64,000 nt of DNA, from contig CANNFM010000019.1 of NCBI GenBank assembly GCA_947503835.1, forward strand, positions 20,559 to 84,558, given 5' to 3'. Position 1 is the first letter of the stretch. The number at the start of each line of letters is the position of its first letter. The translations under genes and the position numbers were made by a program. The notes under the pieces are model-generated. The model did not search any database, had not been told where the DNA came from, and saw nothing but the letters and a program-made list of their open reading frames with translations. The DNA is from an uncultured Aquimarina sp. (GTDB lineage: Bacteria > Bacteroidota > Bacteroidia > Flavobacteriales > Flavobacteriaceae). Below are positions 1 through 9,318 of this stretch, in pieces.

Positions 1-1598
1 TTGTGAGCCCTTACACCGATGTTGGCCCAAATTTCACTTTCTCCAATGTTAGCCCGTATATTGTATTGAACATAACCAGAAATTCTATCAATTTTAGCAT
101 TATTAATGGCTCTTGCATTGGTAAAAGGAACAATGGGGCTTGTAAAAGGGGTATAGGGTTGATCATTTATAAAATCAGATACAGGAGGTCTAATAGAAAA
201 TCCGGCAGAATCTATAATTTCATATTCTTGTAAGCGGTCTCTAATATCTTCTGAGGTGTATTTTATACCCCAATCGAACTGATGTTTATCTGCTATATAG
301 GTTCCTTTATGTTCTGCATTAAATATAAGGGCGTCTAGATCATTTCTGGCATGAGTTAACTGTGAACCTACTCCTTCACTAAACACTACTTCTCCTAAAT
401 CTTCACTACCGATATCTGTATTTACAGTTCCCAAAGCATACGATGCAAAGATGTCATAATATTCTTGCTCTTGGGTTTGGTATCCAGAGGCTATAAATTT
501 TAACGTCAGGTTATCATTAACACTATAAGTTCCTTTCAAAGCTCCGAAATAGGTATCATATCGATCTATTTCTTGTCCTTGATACATAACAGTTAGTGCT
601 TGTATATCATTATTCGTTAATGTTCCAAAATTGACTTGTTCTCTTAAAGGCTCATAATCGTAAGTATTAATTGCTAAATTACCTAAGAATCCTAATTCAA
701 ATTTCTTAGTAATATTATATGAAATATAGGTTTGTACATCTGCAAATCTAGGTTGAAAATTGGTCTCCGTATTTCTAGCATCAACCAGTAAGCTATTGTC
801 TCTATATCTCACCCCTACGATACCGGCCAGTTTTTTATTTTTAGAAATACCTCCTGCAGAAACACTTCCACCTAGTAAGCTTAAATTTACAGTGGCTCCT
901 AATCTGGTTGGTCGTTTATAGGTTATGTCTAAAACAGAGGATAGTTTATCTCCGTATTTTGATTGAAAGCCACCTGCAGAAAAATCTACATTTCTTACTA
1001 AGTCGGTATTCACAAAACTTAATCCTTCTTGTTGTCCGGATCTAATTAAAAACGGTCTATAGACTTCGATCTCATTTACATACACCAGATTTTCATCAAA
1101 GTTACCTCCTCGTACAGAGTATTGGGTGCTTAATTCATTATTAGAACTAACACCGGGTAAACTTTTAAGTAATCCTTCTACACCAGCATTGGCAGAGGGA
1201 GTCGTTCTAATAGTTTCTGGATCCAGGGTAGTAATTCCTTCTACTACTTTTCTTTCTCTACCCGATATTACGACTTCACTTATTTGTTCTACATTAGTTT
1301 TTAAAACAGGGTTGAGTTCATATTCCTGGCCTTCTTCGAGTTTAATTTTGAATTTTACATCTTTTAATCCCAGATGAGATATCATAATTTCGATCTCTTG
1401 ATCAGCAGGGATGCTAAGTTGATAGACTCCGTTTTCATCTGATAGGGTTCCTAGACTACTATACGTGATATTAGCACCTTGTATCGGAAAATTATCTTCG
1501 TCCAAAATCACCCCTTTTAGAGTTGCAGTCTGCGCTATGGAAGAAAAACTGATTATAGTAATAAATACGGTTAAAAAGAGGAAGGTTTTATTTTTCAA
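1..1598 (-). CDS. TonB-dependent receptor, N-terminal part (cut by window edge)
   Basis: This is an outer-membrane receptor for TonB-driven uptake of an unidentified substrate. Reading the minus strand from a TTG at 1596-1598 gives a signal peptide (MKNKTFLFLTVFITIISFSS, then IAQ), a carboxypeptidase-regulatory-like beta-sandwich at about residues 25-100, and then a plug domain. The plug shows GVEGLLKSLPGV, YSVRGGNFDEN and a long run of beta-barrel strands. An in-frame TAA lies three codons upstream of the TTG and there is no ATG nearby, so the rare start is favoured. The 3' end lies outside the window. It begins about 12 nt after the M23 peptidase stop, so the two are probably co-transcribed. 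The family call is firm; the ligand is unknown. Confidence 0.88.
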   Translation of the reverse strand, partial: MKNKTFLFLTVFITIISFSSIAQTATLKGVILDEDNFPIQGANITYSSLGTLSDENGVYQLSIPADQEIEIMISHLGLKDVKFKIKLEEGQEYELNPVLKTNVEQISEVVISGRERKVVEGITTLDPETIRTTPSANAGVEGLLKSLPGVSSNNELSTQYSVRGGNFDENLVYVNEIEVYRPFLIRSGQQEGLSFVNTDLVRNVDFSAGGFQSKYGDKLSSVLDITYKRPTRLGATVNLSLLGGSVSAGGISKNKKLAGIVGVRYRDNSLLVDARNTETNFQPRFADVQTYISYNITKKFELGFLGNLAINTYDYEPLREQVNFGTLTNNDIQALTVMYQGQEIDRYDTYFGALKGTYSVNDNLTLKFIASGYQTQEQEYYDIFASYALGTVNTDIGSEDLGEVVFSEGVGSQLTHARNDLDALIFNAEHKGTYIADKHQFDWGIKYTSEDIRDRLQEYEIIDSAGFSIRPPVSDFINDQPYTPFTSPIVPFTNARAINNAKIDRISGYVQYNIRANIGESEIWANIGVRAH

Positions 1599-1610
1599 AA
1601 AAAAGAGTAT

Positions 1611-3299
1611 TTAAGGTTTTCTATAGAATGTTGTTTCAAATGTTGCTCGGTTACCAATATTATCTAACACAACAAGTTTAAAATTATTTTCTGAAATGGG
1701 ATTAATTTTATCATTAAAATCATAAACTAGCATTCCGGTCTTATAATCATACTCCATTAAAATAAATTTTCCATTTATTGTAGCTCGATAACTTTTAATT
1801 CCAGATTCTGAATCGTTTATTTTAATTTTAAGATGGGTTTCTTTAGAGATCCATTTTTTACTAGAAATATTTATAGGTACAATGGTAGGTTTTTGATGGT
1901 CTGAAAACAACGAATATGTTCCGAAAGTACGTGTTCTGGTAGAAAATCTATTTCCTTTTTTATACGTTCTAGAGAAGTACACTTTTTTATTACCATTAAT
2001 TCTTCCTATATATAATTTTTTCTTATCCTCTTCATTGTAATGTGATACATCAAAAACCAATGTCATATTTTTATGCAAAGGAGTTGTGTTCTCATGTAAT
2101 TTTACCGTTTCCCCATTTACCGATATATCTAAATAAGTATTCTTATATAAGCTTCCTTTCGGAATTAAAAGATCAAAAATCCCAGAACTATAGGTGTAAT
2201 TTTCATTCGATAACGCATAATTTTGGGTGGTATGAGTTTCGGGTTTTGTAATTGAATCAGCAAATTTTCCTTGTATAGGTACATCGATTATTGTGGTATT
2301 ATTTTTATAATCTTTGACGTGTATCTTGTAGGTATAGGAAAGACTATCCTGAACGGTGACAAAGCCATTATTCACTTTGTTTTTATAGATAGTCAACGGA
2401 TTGTTTTTTTCTACAAAAAGTTTACTTATTCGGCTTCTGTTTTTCTTGAAATATGCAAAGTCAATGAGTCGGTTAATGTATCTTGTTTCTGCAAAAGAGA
2501 AACGATTCATTTCTAATTTAAAATTCTCCTGGCCATTGATTTCTGTTTCAATTTTGTATACTCCATTGTTATTGGCAGCCAGATCTTGTTTGTCAATTGT
2601 CGAAATTCCAAAACCAATTTTTCCAAAGGCATGTATACTTTCGGCTTTTAGACTCCCATCTTCTTGTGGGGATAATCTTAATTTTAGTGGTTCTTGAGTG
2701 TTATTAACATGCGCATTCTTATCTAAACTATAGACCCATAGGCCATTTACAATCGGTTTTCTGGTGTCTTTTATTTCTATCCCAAAGATCATTGGATTCA
2801 TGGGGCGAGCTTTTGCATCTCTAATTTCAAAATGTAAATGCGGGCCAGAACTTCCTCCTGTGTTTCCGCTATAAGCAATCACATCGCCTTGTTTTACAGT
2901 TAATGAACCAGACTTAGGAAAGAGCTCTATTTCATAAGATTCTTTGGCGTATTGCCTCTTTTTAACAAAGGCCTCTATCTCTGGAGAAAATTGTTTTAGG
3001 TGCGCATATACAGTAGTGTGACCATTGGGGTGTGCTATGTACATAGCTTTACCGTACCCACCATGAGAAACTTTTATACGACTTACCCTTCCTGAAGCCG
3101 ATGCATATACATTAAGACCTTCTTCTCCGTTGGTTTTCATGTCTATGCCAGAATGAAAATGATTTGATCTTAATTCACCAAAGGTTCCAGAAATTACCAA
3201 GGGTATATCCAGTGGATGGATAAAGTAATCTTTGGCGATCTTCTCTTGGCTATGACATATTGAGAAACCAAGTAGTATAAAAATTAGTATTGTACGCAT
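1611..3299 (-). CDS. M23 family metallopeptidase, secreted
   Basis: This is a predicted zinc endopeptidase of the LytM/M23 family, likely exported and acting on peptidoglycan cross-links in the periplasm. Residues 1-17 form a signal peptide. The M23 domain covers about residues 25-165 and carries the zinc-binding signature: H49-SGI-D53 in the first motif and H154-L-H156 in the GPHLHFE motif. The remaining roughly 390 residues are a beta-rich C-terminal extension that I cannot assign. The total of 562 aa is typical for the flavobacterial form with this tail. It is immediately upstream of the TonB-dependent receptor on the same strand, a pairing that suggests a shared envelope role, but this is inference. 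Confidence 0.9.
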   Translation of the reverse strand: MRTILIFILLGFSICHSQEKIAKDYFIHPLDIPLVISGTFGELRSNHFHSGIDMKTNGEEGLNVYASASGRVSRIKVSHGGYGKAMYIAHPNGHTTVYAHLKQFSPEIEAFVKKRQYAKESYEIELFPKSGSLTVKQGDVIAYSGNTGGSSGPHLHFEIRDAKARPMNPMIFGIEIKDTRKPIVNGLWVYSLDKNAHVNNTQEPLKLRLSPQEDGSLKAESIHAFGKIGFGISTIDKQDLAANNNGVYKIETEINGQENFKLEMNRFSFAETRYINRLIDFAYFKKNRSRISKLFVEKNNPLTIYKNKVNNGFVTVQDSLSYTYKIHVKDYKNNTTIIDVPIQGKFADSITKPETHTTQNYALSNENYTYSSGIFDLLIPKGSLYKNTYLDISVNGETVKLHENTTPLHKNMTLVFDVSHYNEEDKKKLYIGRINGNKKVYFSRTYKKGNRFSTRTRTFGTYSLFSDHQKPTIVPINISSKKWISKETHLKIKINDSESGIKSYRATINGKFILMEYDYKTGMLVYDFNDKINPISENNFKLVVLDNIGNRATFETTFYRKP

Positions 3300-3360
3300 A
3301 AAGGGGGTAAAAAATAGATACTTAGTATAATTGTATAAAACTACTTATTTTTTTGGAAGG

Positions 3361-4407
3361 TTATATCTTTTGCAAGGCTTGATTTATAGCTTCATTTAGA
3401 TATCCTCCAGAAATTATTTTTTTTCTAACCTGATTTACATTTTTTTTCATTTCTAAATACTCCTCTTGTGATAGTTTTTCGAGAATATCATCAAGGTCCT
3501 TTAGATTGGATACAGTTATACCTATTCTATTTTCGAGTATAAAATTGCTTATTGCTGCTTTATCCCAAACGATGACAGGTAGACCACATAAAATATACAA
3601 TGAGGTTTTGTGTGGGTTGTTGTATTTTAGGTACTGACCATATTGTCCGCTGCATTCTTCCGTAGAAACGCCATCCCATACTAATCCAAAGGATCCTTCT
3701 ATTTTATAGGCTACTACATCAGAAGGAAACCCTCCTTTATAGTCTAGGATAGACTTCTCTTTTGAGGTTTTTAGTTTATCATAATCAAAACCAAGACCAT
3801 ATAGGTTCATTTTGAAATTATTTTTTTCTAATGTGTCAAGGTCGTACATATAAGAGTTTTTGCCTTCCCCAAAGCCACCTGCATACACTATCTCGAATGG
3901 TTTTAGGCCTTTGTTAGTGTCATTTTGTTTGGGTAAACCATCATCTAATACATAATCAAAAACCCCGAGAACTATGATAGGTATCTGAACATTTTGTTCC
4001 AAGAACCATTTTTTCATAGCTTCGTTATGTACTATAATAACATTAGAAGAAATTATTTTTTTTAGCTCTTTCTCTGCGCTACTAGTTCTGCCTTTTAAAT
4101 ATCTTACATCATGGACAATAGTGATAATTTGACATCTTTTTAACCTTGCAATAAACATGACATATTTTCTGAACTTGTTTAGAGGGTATTGTGTACAAAG
4201 TGTACTTTTAAACGGTAAACGCAATAAGGCAAGTGTTATTCCGAAAAAATTCTTTATGGTTCCCTTAGCAGAACTCGGGATTGAAGATTGTTTAAAACCT
4301 AAGTTTTTAAAACCCATCTCTGATAGGATATTTTCACAATCAGTTTTTGCTTTGCCTGCCGCATTAAAAAGAGACTTATAATTTCTGGAAATATAATATC
4401 CTTTCAT
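3361..4407 (-). CDS. Probable galactofuranosyltransferase (WbbI-like, GT-B fold)
   Basis: This is a predicted cytoplasmic glycosyltransferase that would transfer galactofuranose to a growing polysaccharide. The 348-aa protein has a GT-B layout: an N-terminal half with IVHDVR at about residues 98-102, and a C-terminal half with the nucleotide-binding run VYAGGFGEGKNS at about 174-185, NLYGLG at 201-206, and a late region with KTSLYILCGLPVIVWD. This pattern recalls beta-1,6-galactofuranosyltransferases such as WbbI. The divergent neighbour is UDP-galactopyranose mutase, which makes the UDP-galactofuranose donor, and that supports the call. Specificity is inferred from context; another hexosyltransferase activity is possible. 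Confidence 0.72.
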   Translation of the reverse strand: MKGYYISRNYKSLFNAAGKAKTDCENILSEMGFKNLGFKQSSIPSSAKGTIKNFFGITLALLRLPFKSTLCTQYPLNKFRKYVMFIARLKRCQIITIVHDVRYLKGRTSSAEKELKKIISSNVIIVHNEAMKKWFLEQNVQIPIIVLGVFDYVLDDGLPKQNDTNKGLKPFEIVYAGGFGEGKNSYMYDLDTLEKNNFKMNLYGLGFDYDKLKTSKEKSILDYKGGFPSDVVAYKIEGSFGLVWDGVSTEECSGQYGQYLKYNNPHKTSLYILCGLPVIVWDKAAISNFILENRIGITVSNLKDLDDILEKLSQEEYLEMKKNVNQVRKKIISGGYLNEAINQALQKI

Positions 4408-4667
4408 CTAATTTTATTTGTTTTTTAGTTTTTAGATAGAAGTAGCTTACGAATATGGATCAAAAATTTTAATTATACTGATTTGATCTATCTAAGTAAA
4501 TTTGCGGAAGGAAAGATACATACATTTTAGTTTTTTATACCATATCTTATTAAGATTATTGTTATGAATTCTTTTCGTGTATAAGGATTAGAAATTAAAT
4601 AGTTTAAAAACATTAGTTTTGGCAAGATAAATTAGGAGAGCTATAGATTTAAACAAAATAAATAAAA

Positions 4668-5786
4668 GTGGTAGATAAAAAATATGATTATTTAATTGTA
4701 GGAGCAGGGTTATTTGGGAGTGTTTTTGCTCACGAAATGACAAAGCGGAATAAAAAATGCCTGGTGATTGATAAACGTAGTCATTTGGGTGGCAATGTAT
4801 ATTGCGAAGAAAAGGAAGGGATTAATGTTCATAAATATGGGGCACATATTTTTCATACCAATGATAAAAAAATATGGGACTATGTTAATCAATTTGCTAC
4901 GTTTAATAATTATATAAATTCACCTTTGTCTTTATCAAAAGGAAAATTGTATAATCTACCTTTTAACATGAATACCTTTTATCAATTATGGGGAACAAAA
5001 ACGCCTCACGAAGCAAAACAAATAATCGATGAGCAGGTAGCGAAATATGGGGTTGAATCTCCTAGTAATCTTGAAGAGCAAGCTTTATCGTTAGCAGGAA
5101 AGGATATTTATGAAACTTTTATAAAAGAGTATACCGAAAAACAATGGGGTAAAAAAGCAACAGAACTTCCTGCTTTTATTATTAAACGATTACCTTTTAG
5201 ATATACCTATAATAATAATTATTTTAATGATAGATATCAGGGGATTCCAATGGGGGGATATAATGTTATTATTAATGGTTTGCTTAAAGGGATAGAAACA
5301 AAAACAGATGTAGATTTTTTTGCTCATAAAGAGCATTTAGAATCCCTTGCGAATAAAGTGGTATACACCGGTAAAATTGATGAGTTTTTTGATTATAAAT
5401 ACGGACAATTAGAATATCGATCTTTACGTTTCGAACACGAATTGCATAATATTGAAAATTATCAAGGAAACGCAGTAGTCAATTATAATGATGCAGCATA
5501 TTCGTTTACCAGAATTATTGAGCATAAACATTTTGAGTTCGGAAAACAAAGTAATACTATCGTTACTAGAGAATATCCCGAAAACTGGAATAGAGGTAAA
5601 GAAGCGTATTATCCTATAAATAATGATAGTAACCAAAAGATATTCAAAAAATATAAAGAAGAATCATTAAAATCTGAGAACATAATTTTTGGTGGTAGAC
5701 TGGCAGAGTATCGTTATTATGATATGCACCAGATAATAGCATCATCCTTGGCAAAAGTAGAAGAAATATCTAAGTCTGAACCTTAA
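4668..5786 (+). CDS. glf: UDP-galactopyranose mutase
   Basis: This FAD-dependent enzyme isomerises UDP-galactopyranose to UDP-galactofuranose, the donor for galactofuranose in surface glycans. The dinucleotide-binding loop GAGLFG is at residues 12-17. Family hallmarks follow: YGAHIFHTNDKKIWDYVNQF, the ending of which binds substrate, then EYTEKQWGK, RYQGIPMGGY and the C-terminal GRLAEYRYYDMHQ. The 372-aa length is normal. The start is a GTG at 4668; no ATG precedes the Rossmann motif closely enough, and the GTG gives the usual short N-terminus. It is divergent from a glycosyltransferase likely to use its product, across a 260-bp intergenic region. Confidence 0.95.
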   Translation: MVDKKYDYLIVGAGLFGSVFAHEMTKRNKKCLVIDKRSHLGGNVYCEEKEGINVHKYGAHIFHTNDKKIWDYVNQFATFNNYINSPLSLSKGKLYNLPFNMNTFYQLWGTKTPHEAKQIIDEQVAKYGVESPSNLEEQALSLAGKDIYETFIKEYTEKQWGKKATELPAFIIKRLPFRYTYNNNYFNDRYQGIPMGGYNVIINGLLKGIETKTDVDFFAHKEHLESLANKVVYTGKIDEFFDYKYGQLEYRSLRFEHELHNIENYQGNAVVNYNDAAYSFTRIIEHKHFEFGKQSNTIVTREYPENWNRGKEAYYPINNDSNQKIFKKYKEESLKSENIIFGGRLAEYRYYDMHQIIASSLAKVEEISKSEP

Positions 5787-5879
5787 TAATTCGGGGGATT
5801 AAAATTAGTTTAAAAACTATTGGGTTTTTTCAATTGGTATGTTAACTTTGTGTAACGAAGTATTGTGTAAAAATAATTA

Positions 5880-6170
5880 ATGAGTGATTTAATTGAAATT
5901 GTTGATTCTCTGGAAAATAGGATAAGCAAGTTGCTTCATAAGTATGAATTAATGAAACAGCAAAACGCTAATCTAAAAGATAAAATAAAAGATTTAGAGT
6001 CTAATTCAGAAATTCAAATAGGTCAATTAAAGCACTGGGAAGAAAAATTCAGTGCACTCAAGAATGCAAACGCAATGCTCGGCAGTGACGAATATAAAAG
6101 GGAGACCAAGCTCAAAATAAACGCCTTAATAAGAGAGATAGATATGTGTATAGCACAACTCTCTGAATAA
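5880..6170 (+). CDS. Small coiled-coil protein upstream of zapA
   Basis: This 96-aa protein is almost wholly alpha-helical, with a heptad-like pattern of Leu, Ile and Asn residues through about residues 5-70 (for example KYELMKQQNANLKDKIKDLE). No catalytic motif, signal peptide or membrane segment is visible. It ends seven bases before zapA on the same strand, so co-transcription is likely. That position suggests a link with cell division, perhaps as a ZapB-like or partner coiled coil. The similarity is in composition and context only and I do not assign orthology. Confidence 0.75.
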   Translation: MSDLIEIVDSLENRISKLLHKYELMKQQNANLKDKIKDLESNSEIQIGQLKHWEEKFSALKNANAMLGSDEYKRETKLKINALIREIDMCIAQLSE

Positions 6171-6177
6171 GTAAAAT

Positions 6178-6468
6178 ATGGCAGAAAAGCTTAAAATTAA
6201 ACTATCGATTGCAGATCGAGTATATCCTTTAACCATCTTTCCTAATCAGGAAGAGGGTTTGCGTAAAGCAGCAAAGAATATAGAGATTATGATAAAGCAG
6301 TTTGAGAAGAGTTATGCCGTAAGAGATAAGCAAGATGTATTAGCAATGTGTGCTTTGCAATTTGCTGCACAGGTCGAACAAAAGACTATAGATAAAGATG
6401 ATGATATGGTTAATGTGGCTAATAGATTAAATGCATTAAACGAGTTGTTACACGATCATTTATCATAA
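6178..6468 (+). CDS. zapA: Cell division protein ZapA
   Basis: ZapA is a small cytoplasmic protein that bundles FtsZ protofilaments at the division ring. The 96-aa product has the typical order of a beta-strand N-terminus (KIKLSIADRVYPLTI), the conserved segment EEGLRKAAKNIEIMI at about 27-41, and a long C-terminal helix with ALQFAAQVEQ that forms the dimer coiled coil. It follows the small coiled-coil gene by seven bases. It is followed by a structured RNA candidate and rny. The zapA - 6S RNA neighbourhood is also known from enterobacteria, which strengthens both calls. Confidence 0.9.
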   Translation: MAEKLKIKLSIADRVYPLTIFPNQEEGLRKAAKNIEIMIKQFEKSYAVRDKQDVLAMCALQFAAQVEQKTIDKDDDMVNVANRLNALNELLHDHLS

Positions 6469-6487
6469 CGTTCATAAAAATAAACAA

Positions 6488-6662
6488 GGTTACTGCCTGC
6501 ACTAGTTGTTATTTTGATAAACTCAACAAGAATTAATTAAAAAGGGTGAGTTTAAGTTGTAAGAGCGCGCCGCCATTATGAGCGGATTCTTGAGCAATTT
6601 GTTAGCCCTAAACCTGTTTTTACAGAGTTTATACAGAACCTTTGCTAGTGCAGGCTTTTTTA
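6488..6662 (+). ncRNA. ssrS: 6S RNA candidate
   Basis: A non-coding stretch of about 175 nt lies between zapA and rny. Its ends form a perfect 11-bp closing stem, GCCTGCACTAG at 6495-6505 with CTAGTGCAGGC at 6645-6655, followed by a T-run that would act as terminator. The middle contains a further short hairpin around the GCGCGCCGCC...GAGCGG region and loosely complementary purine-rich and pyrimidine-rich arms, consistent with a long rod with an open central bubble. 6S RNA binds the housekeeping RNA polymerase holoenzyme. The location after zapA matches the known 6S neighbourhood. The call rests on structure and synteny, not on a covariance search. Confidence 0.75.
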
Positions 6663-6684
6663 TACACAAATATTAACAACGATT

Positions 6685-8250
6685 ATGGATAACATTATAT
6701 ATCTGGTTGCCGCTTCAGTTGTGGGGTTAGTGATAGGTTTTATTATTGCTAAAGTGCTTGAACGGAGTAAGGCATCAGAGATTATTAAAGACGCTAAGAA
6801 GACTTCAGGAAGTATTATAAGAGAAGCAAAAAGTGAAGGGGAAGCTCTTAAAAAAGATAAAATACTCCAGGCAAAAGAAAAGTTTATTGAACTTAAATCT
6901 GAGCATGAAAAAGTAATATTGTCGAGAGATAAAAAAATGGCCGAGGCAGAAAAAAGAACAAGAGATAAAGAGTCTCAGGTTTCTAATGAATTGTCTAAAA
7001 GTAAAAAGCTGAATACTGAGCTTGAAGAAAAGATGAAGAATTATGATCAGCGAAATGAATATCTTGAAAAGAAGCAAAGTGAACTCAAAAAACTTCATAA
7101 AAGTCAAGTTCAACAGTTAGAAGTTATATCTGGGCTATCCGCCGAAGAAGCGAAGGAGCAATTAGTAGAGTCATTAAAAGAACAAGCTAAGACAGATTCT
7201 ATGGCGCTTATTCAGGATACCATTGAAGAGGCTAAATTAACTGCACAACAAGAAGCTAAAAAGGTTATTATTAACACAATCCAAAGGATAGGCACAGAAG
7301 AAGCTATAGAAAATTGTGTTTCGGTATTTAATATTGAAAGTGATGATGTAAAAGGCCGTATAATTGGCCGTGAAGGAAGAAATATTAGGGCTATAGAGGC
7401 TGCTACAGGAGTAGAAATTATTGTTGACGACACGCCAGAAGCTATAATTCTTTCTTGTTTTGACTCTGTTCGAAGAGAAGTTGCTAGATTATCTCTGCAT
7501 AAACTTGTAACCGATGGACGAATACACCCGGCACGAATTGAAGAGGTGGTTAAGAAAACCAGAAAACAGATCGATGAGGAGATTATTGAAGTAGGTAAGC
7601 GTACAGTTATTGATTTAGGGATTCATGGGCTACATCCAGAGTTAATCAAAACTGTTGGAAGAATGAAGTATAGATCTTCTTACGGACAAAATTTATTACA
7701 ACACTCAAGAGAAGTGGCAAAATTATGTGGCGTTATGGCGGCAGAGTTAGGGTTAAATCCTAAACTTGCTAAAAGAGCAGGTTTGCTGCATGATATTGGA
7801 AAAGTACCCGATACAGAAACAGAAGTGCCACACGCTATCTTAGGGATGCAATGGGCAGAAAAATATGGAGAAAAACCTGAAGTTTGTAACGCTATTGGTG
7901 CTCACCATGATGAAGTAGAGATGACTTCGTTAATATCTCCGATTATTCAGGTTTGTGATGCTATTAGTGGAGCAAGGCCAGGAGCAAGACGCCAAGTGTT
8001 GGATTCTTATATACAAAGGCTGAAAGATTTAGAGGAGATTGCTTTTGCTTTTGATGGAGTTAAAAAGGCATATGCTATTCAGGCAGGTAGAGAGCTACGT
8101 GTTATCGTAGAAAGTGAAAAAGTAAATGATGAAAGAGCAGCAAGTTTATCTTTTGAAATCTCTCAAAAAATCCAAACCGATATGACGTATCCTGGTCAGG
8201 TAAAAGTGACTGTGATACGAGAAACCAGAGCGGTAAATATTGCGAAATAA
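6685..8250 (+). CDS. rny: Ribonuclease Y
   Basis: RNase Y is a membrane-anchored endoribonuclease that starts decay of many mRNAs. The 521-aa protein has one N-terminal membrane helix at about residues 4-23 and a long Lys/Glu-rich coiled coil to about residue 200. A KH RNA-binding domain follows with the loop GRIIGREGRN near residue 222, then an HD-domain with the metal-binding LLHDIGK near residue 368 and the downstream GAHHDE. Length and order match the family exactly. It lies downstream of the 6S RNA candidate and is followed by a strong hairpin terminator. Confidence 0.96.
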   Translation: MDNIIYLVAASVVGLVIGFIIAKVLERSKASEIIKDAKKTSGSIIREAKSEGEALKKDKILQAKEKFIELKSEHEKVILSRDKKMAEAEKRTRDKESQVSNELSKSKKLNTELEEKMKNYDQRNEYLEKKQSELKKLHKSQVQQLEVISGLSAEEAKEQLVESLKEQAKTDSMALIQDTIEEAKLTAQQEAKKVIINTIQRIGTEEAIENCVSVFNIESDDVKGRIIGREGRNIRAIEAATGVEIIVDDTPEAIILSCFDSVRREVARLSLHKLVTDGRIHPARIEEVVKKTRKQIDEEIIEVGKRTVIDLGIHGLHPELIKTVGRMKYRSSYGQNLLQHSREVAKLCGVMAAELGLNPKLAKRAGLLHDIGKVPDTETEVPHAILGMQWAEKYGEKPEVCNAIGAHHDEVEMTSLISPIIQVCDAISGARPGARRQVLDSYIQRLKDLEEIAFAFDGVKKAYAIQAGRELRVIVESEKVNDERAASLSFEISQKIQTDMTYPGQVKVTVIRETRAVNIAK

Positions 8251-8275
8251 GTTAAGATTTAATATATAGTAGAGT

Positions 8276-8307
8276 AAAAAATGGAGAGGTTTCCTCTCCA
8301 TTTTTTA
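8276..8307 (+). terminator. Bidirectional terminator after rny
   Basis: A 9-bp stem, ATGGAGAGG with CCTCTCCAT separated by TTT, is preceded by an A-run and followed by a T-run. It sits between the convergent rny and the first SpoIIAA-like gene, whose stop codon overlaps its T-run, so it probably serves both. Confidence 0.85.
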
Positions 8308-8703
8308 TTGATCTTGAGTGGTCAATCCATCCTTGCGTCTTTTTATGATTTCATCTTTCCAATCTAATGCTTCTTCAAGGGTTTCGAATTGTTGTAACCT
8401 TTTATTAGTGAATACTCTTTCAATTTTTGCCTGACTTTTCTGTTTAGGGTCATTAGAAACAATTGCAATCCCAAGTAAGTTTTGAATTTTATTGCTTTCA
8501 ACATATATCATGGGATCAATAGTATAAGAATTGATACGAACTGCTAGGTATACAAAGAATTTATTTTCAAAATGCTTTTTAGTAACAAAATTCAATTCAG
8601 CAATATGCTCGGGTATTACAGTTACCCCTTCATTTATATAAACACGTATATGATCATCATATATTTCTGCAATACAATAATCAAAATTGTAAGATGTAAT
8701 CAT
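8305..8703 (-). CDS. SpoIIAA/STAS-like small protein, paralogue 1
   Basis: This 132-aa cytoplasmic protein is one of three consecutive paralogues. It has the mixed beta/alpha pattern of small SpoIIAA-like (STAS/SEC14-type) folds described in many Bacteroidota. Conserved features shared with its neighbours are an N-terminal strand pair ending in VTV-P-EH, RINSYTIDP at about residues 57-65, GIAIVSNDP at about 78-86, and EEALDWKDEIIK near the C-terminus. There is no signal peptide and no catalytic motif. Function is unknown; the fold suggestion comes from pattern, not from a search. It is the most divergent of the three and has an extra C-terminal tail. Confidence 0.72.
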   Translation of the reverse strand: MITSYNFDYCIAEIYDDHIRVYINEGVTVIPEHIAELNFVTKKHFENKFFVYLAVRINSYTIDPMIYVESNKIQNLLGIAIVSNDPKQKSQAKIERVFTNKRLQQFETLEEALDWKDEIIKRRKDGLTTQDQ

Positions 8704-8841
8704 GTAATTTTAAAATATAGTTCCTTTTTTTTAAACGAAAAAGTGAAATTTCCCTGTTTTCCTAACTATAAGATATGAAAAAAATATGATATTTCAATTA
8801 CTGCTTGTAGAATGCGCCGATTTTATGAAGAACTGACATGG

Positions 8842-9219
8842 TTAATCCTTGTATTTTTTTATAATCTCATCTTTCCAATTCAACGCTTCTTCAATGGTAT
8901 TGAAATGCTGAAATTCTTTTTCAAAGAATGGCTTTTCAACTTTGGTCTGTATTTTTTGTAAAGGATCATCGGACACAACTGCAACACCAATCAAACTAGG
9001 AACTTTGCTAGACTCTAAATGGGTGGCTGGATTTACAGAGTAAGAGTTAATTCTATAAGAGATGTAAACAAAAGGCTTGTTTTTGTAATGCTTGTTAACG
9101 ATTTCTAGAAATGTACCTATATATTTTGGAGCTACAGTAACTCCTTTTTTCATGATAACAATAGCGTAATCATTATATAGCTCGGCGGTACAAAATTCTA
9201 AATCGTAGTACTGAATCAT
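8842..9219 (-). CDS. SpoIIAA/STAS-like small protein, paralogue 2
   Basis: This 125-aa protein is the middle copy of the tandem trio. It shares with paralogue 3 the segments FVYI-RI-SYSV-P, VAVVSDDPLQK-QTKVEK-FF-KEF-HF and EALNWKDEIIKK, so these two are closer to one another than to copy 1. No membrane segment or enzyme motif is visible. The gap of about 140 bp to the next copy carries no obvious terminator, so the genes may be transcribed separately or as a unit. Function is unknown. Confidence 0.72.
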   Translation of the reverse strand: MIQYYDLEFCTAELYNDYAIVIMKKGVTVAPKYIGTFLEIVNKHYKNKPFVYISYRINSYSVNPATHLESSKVPSLIGVAVVSDDPLQKIQTKVEKPFFEKEFQHFNTIEEALNWKDEIIKKYKD

Positions 9220-9318
9220 TTGTGTAAATCGACATTAAAAATACGTTATTAAGTTACGATAAATGTTGATGAATTGTGGTAAGAAATCTAGTTTTTTGGG
9301 TCTTTTTATTGGGAATTC

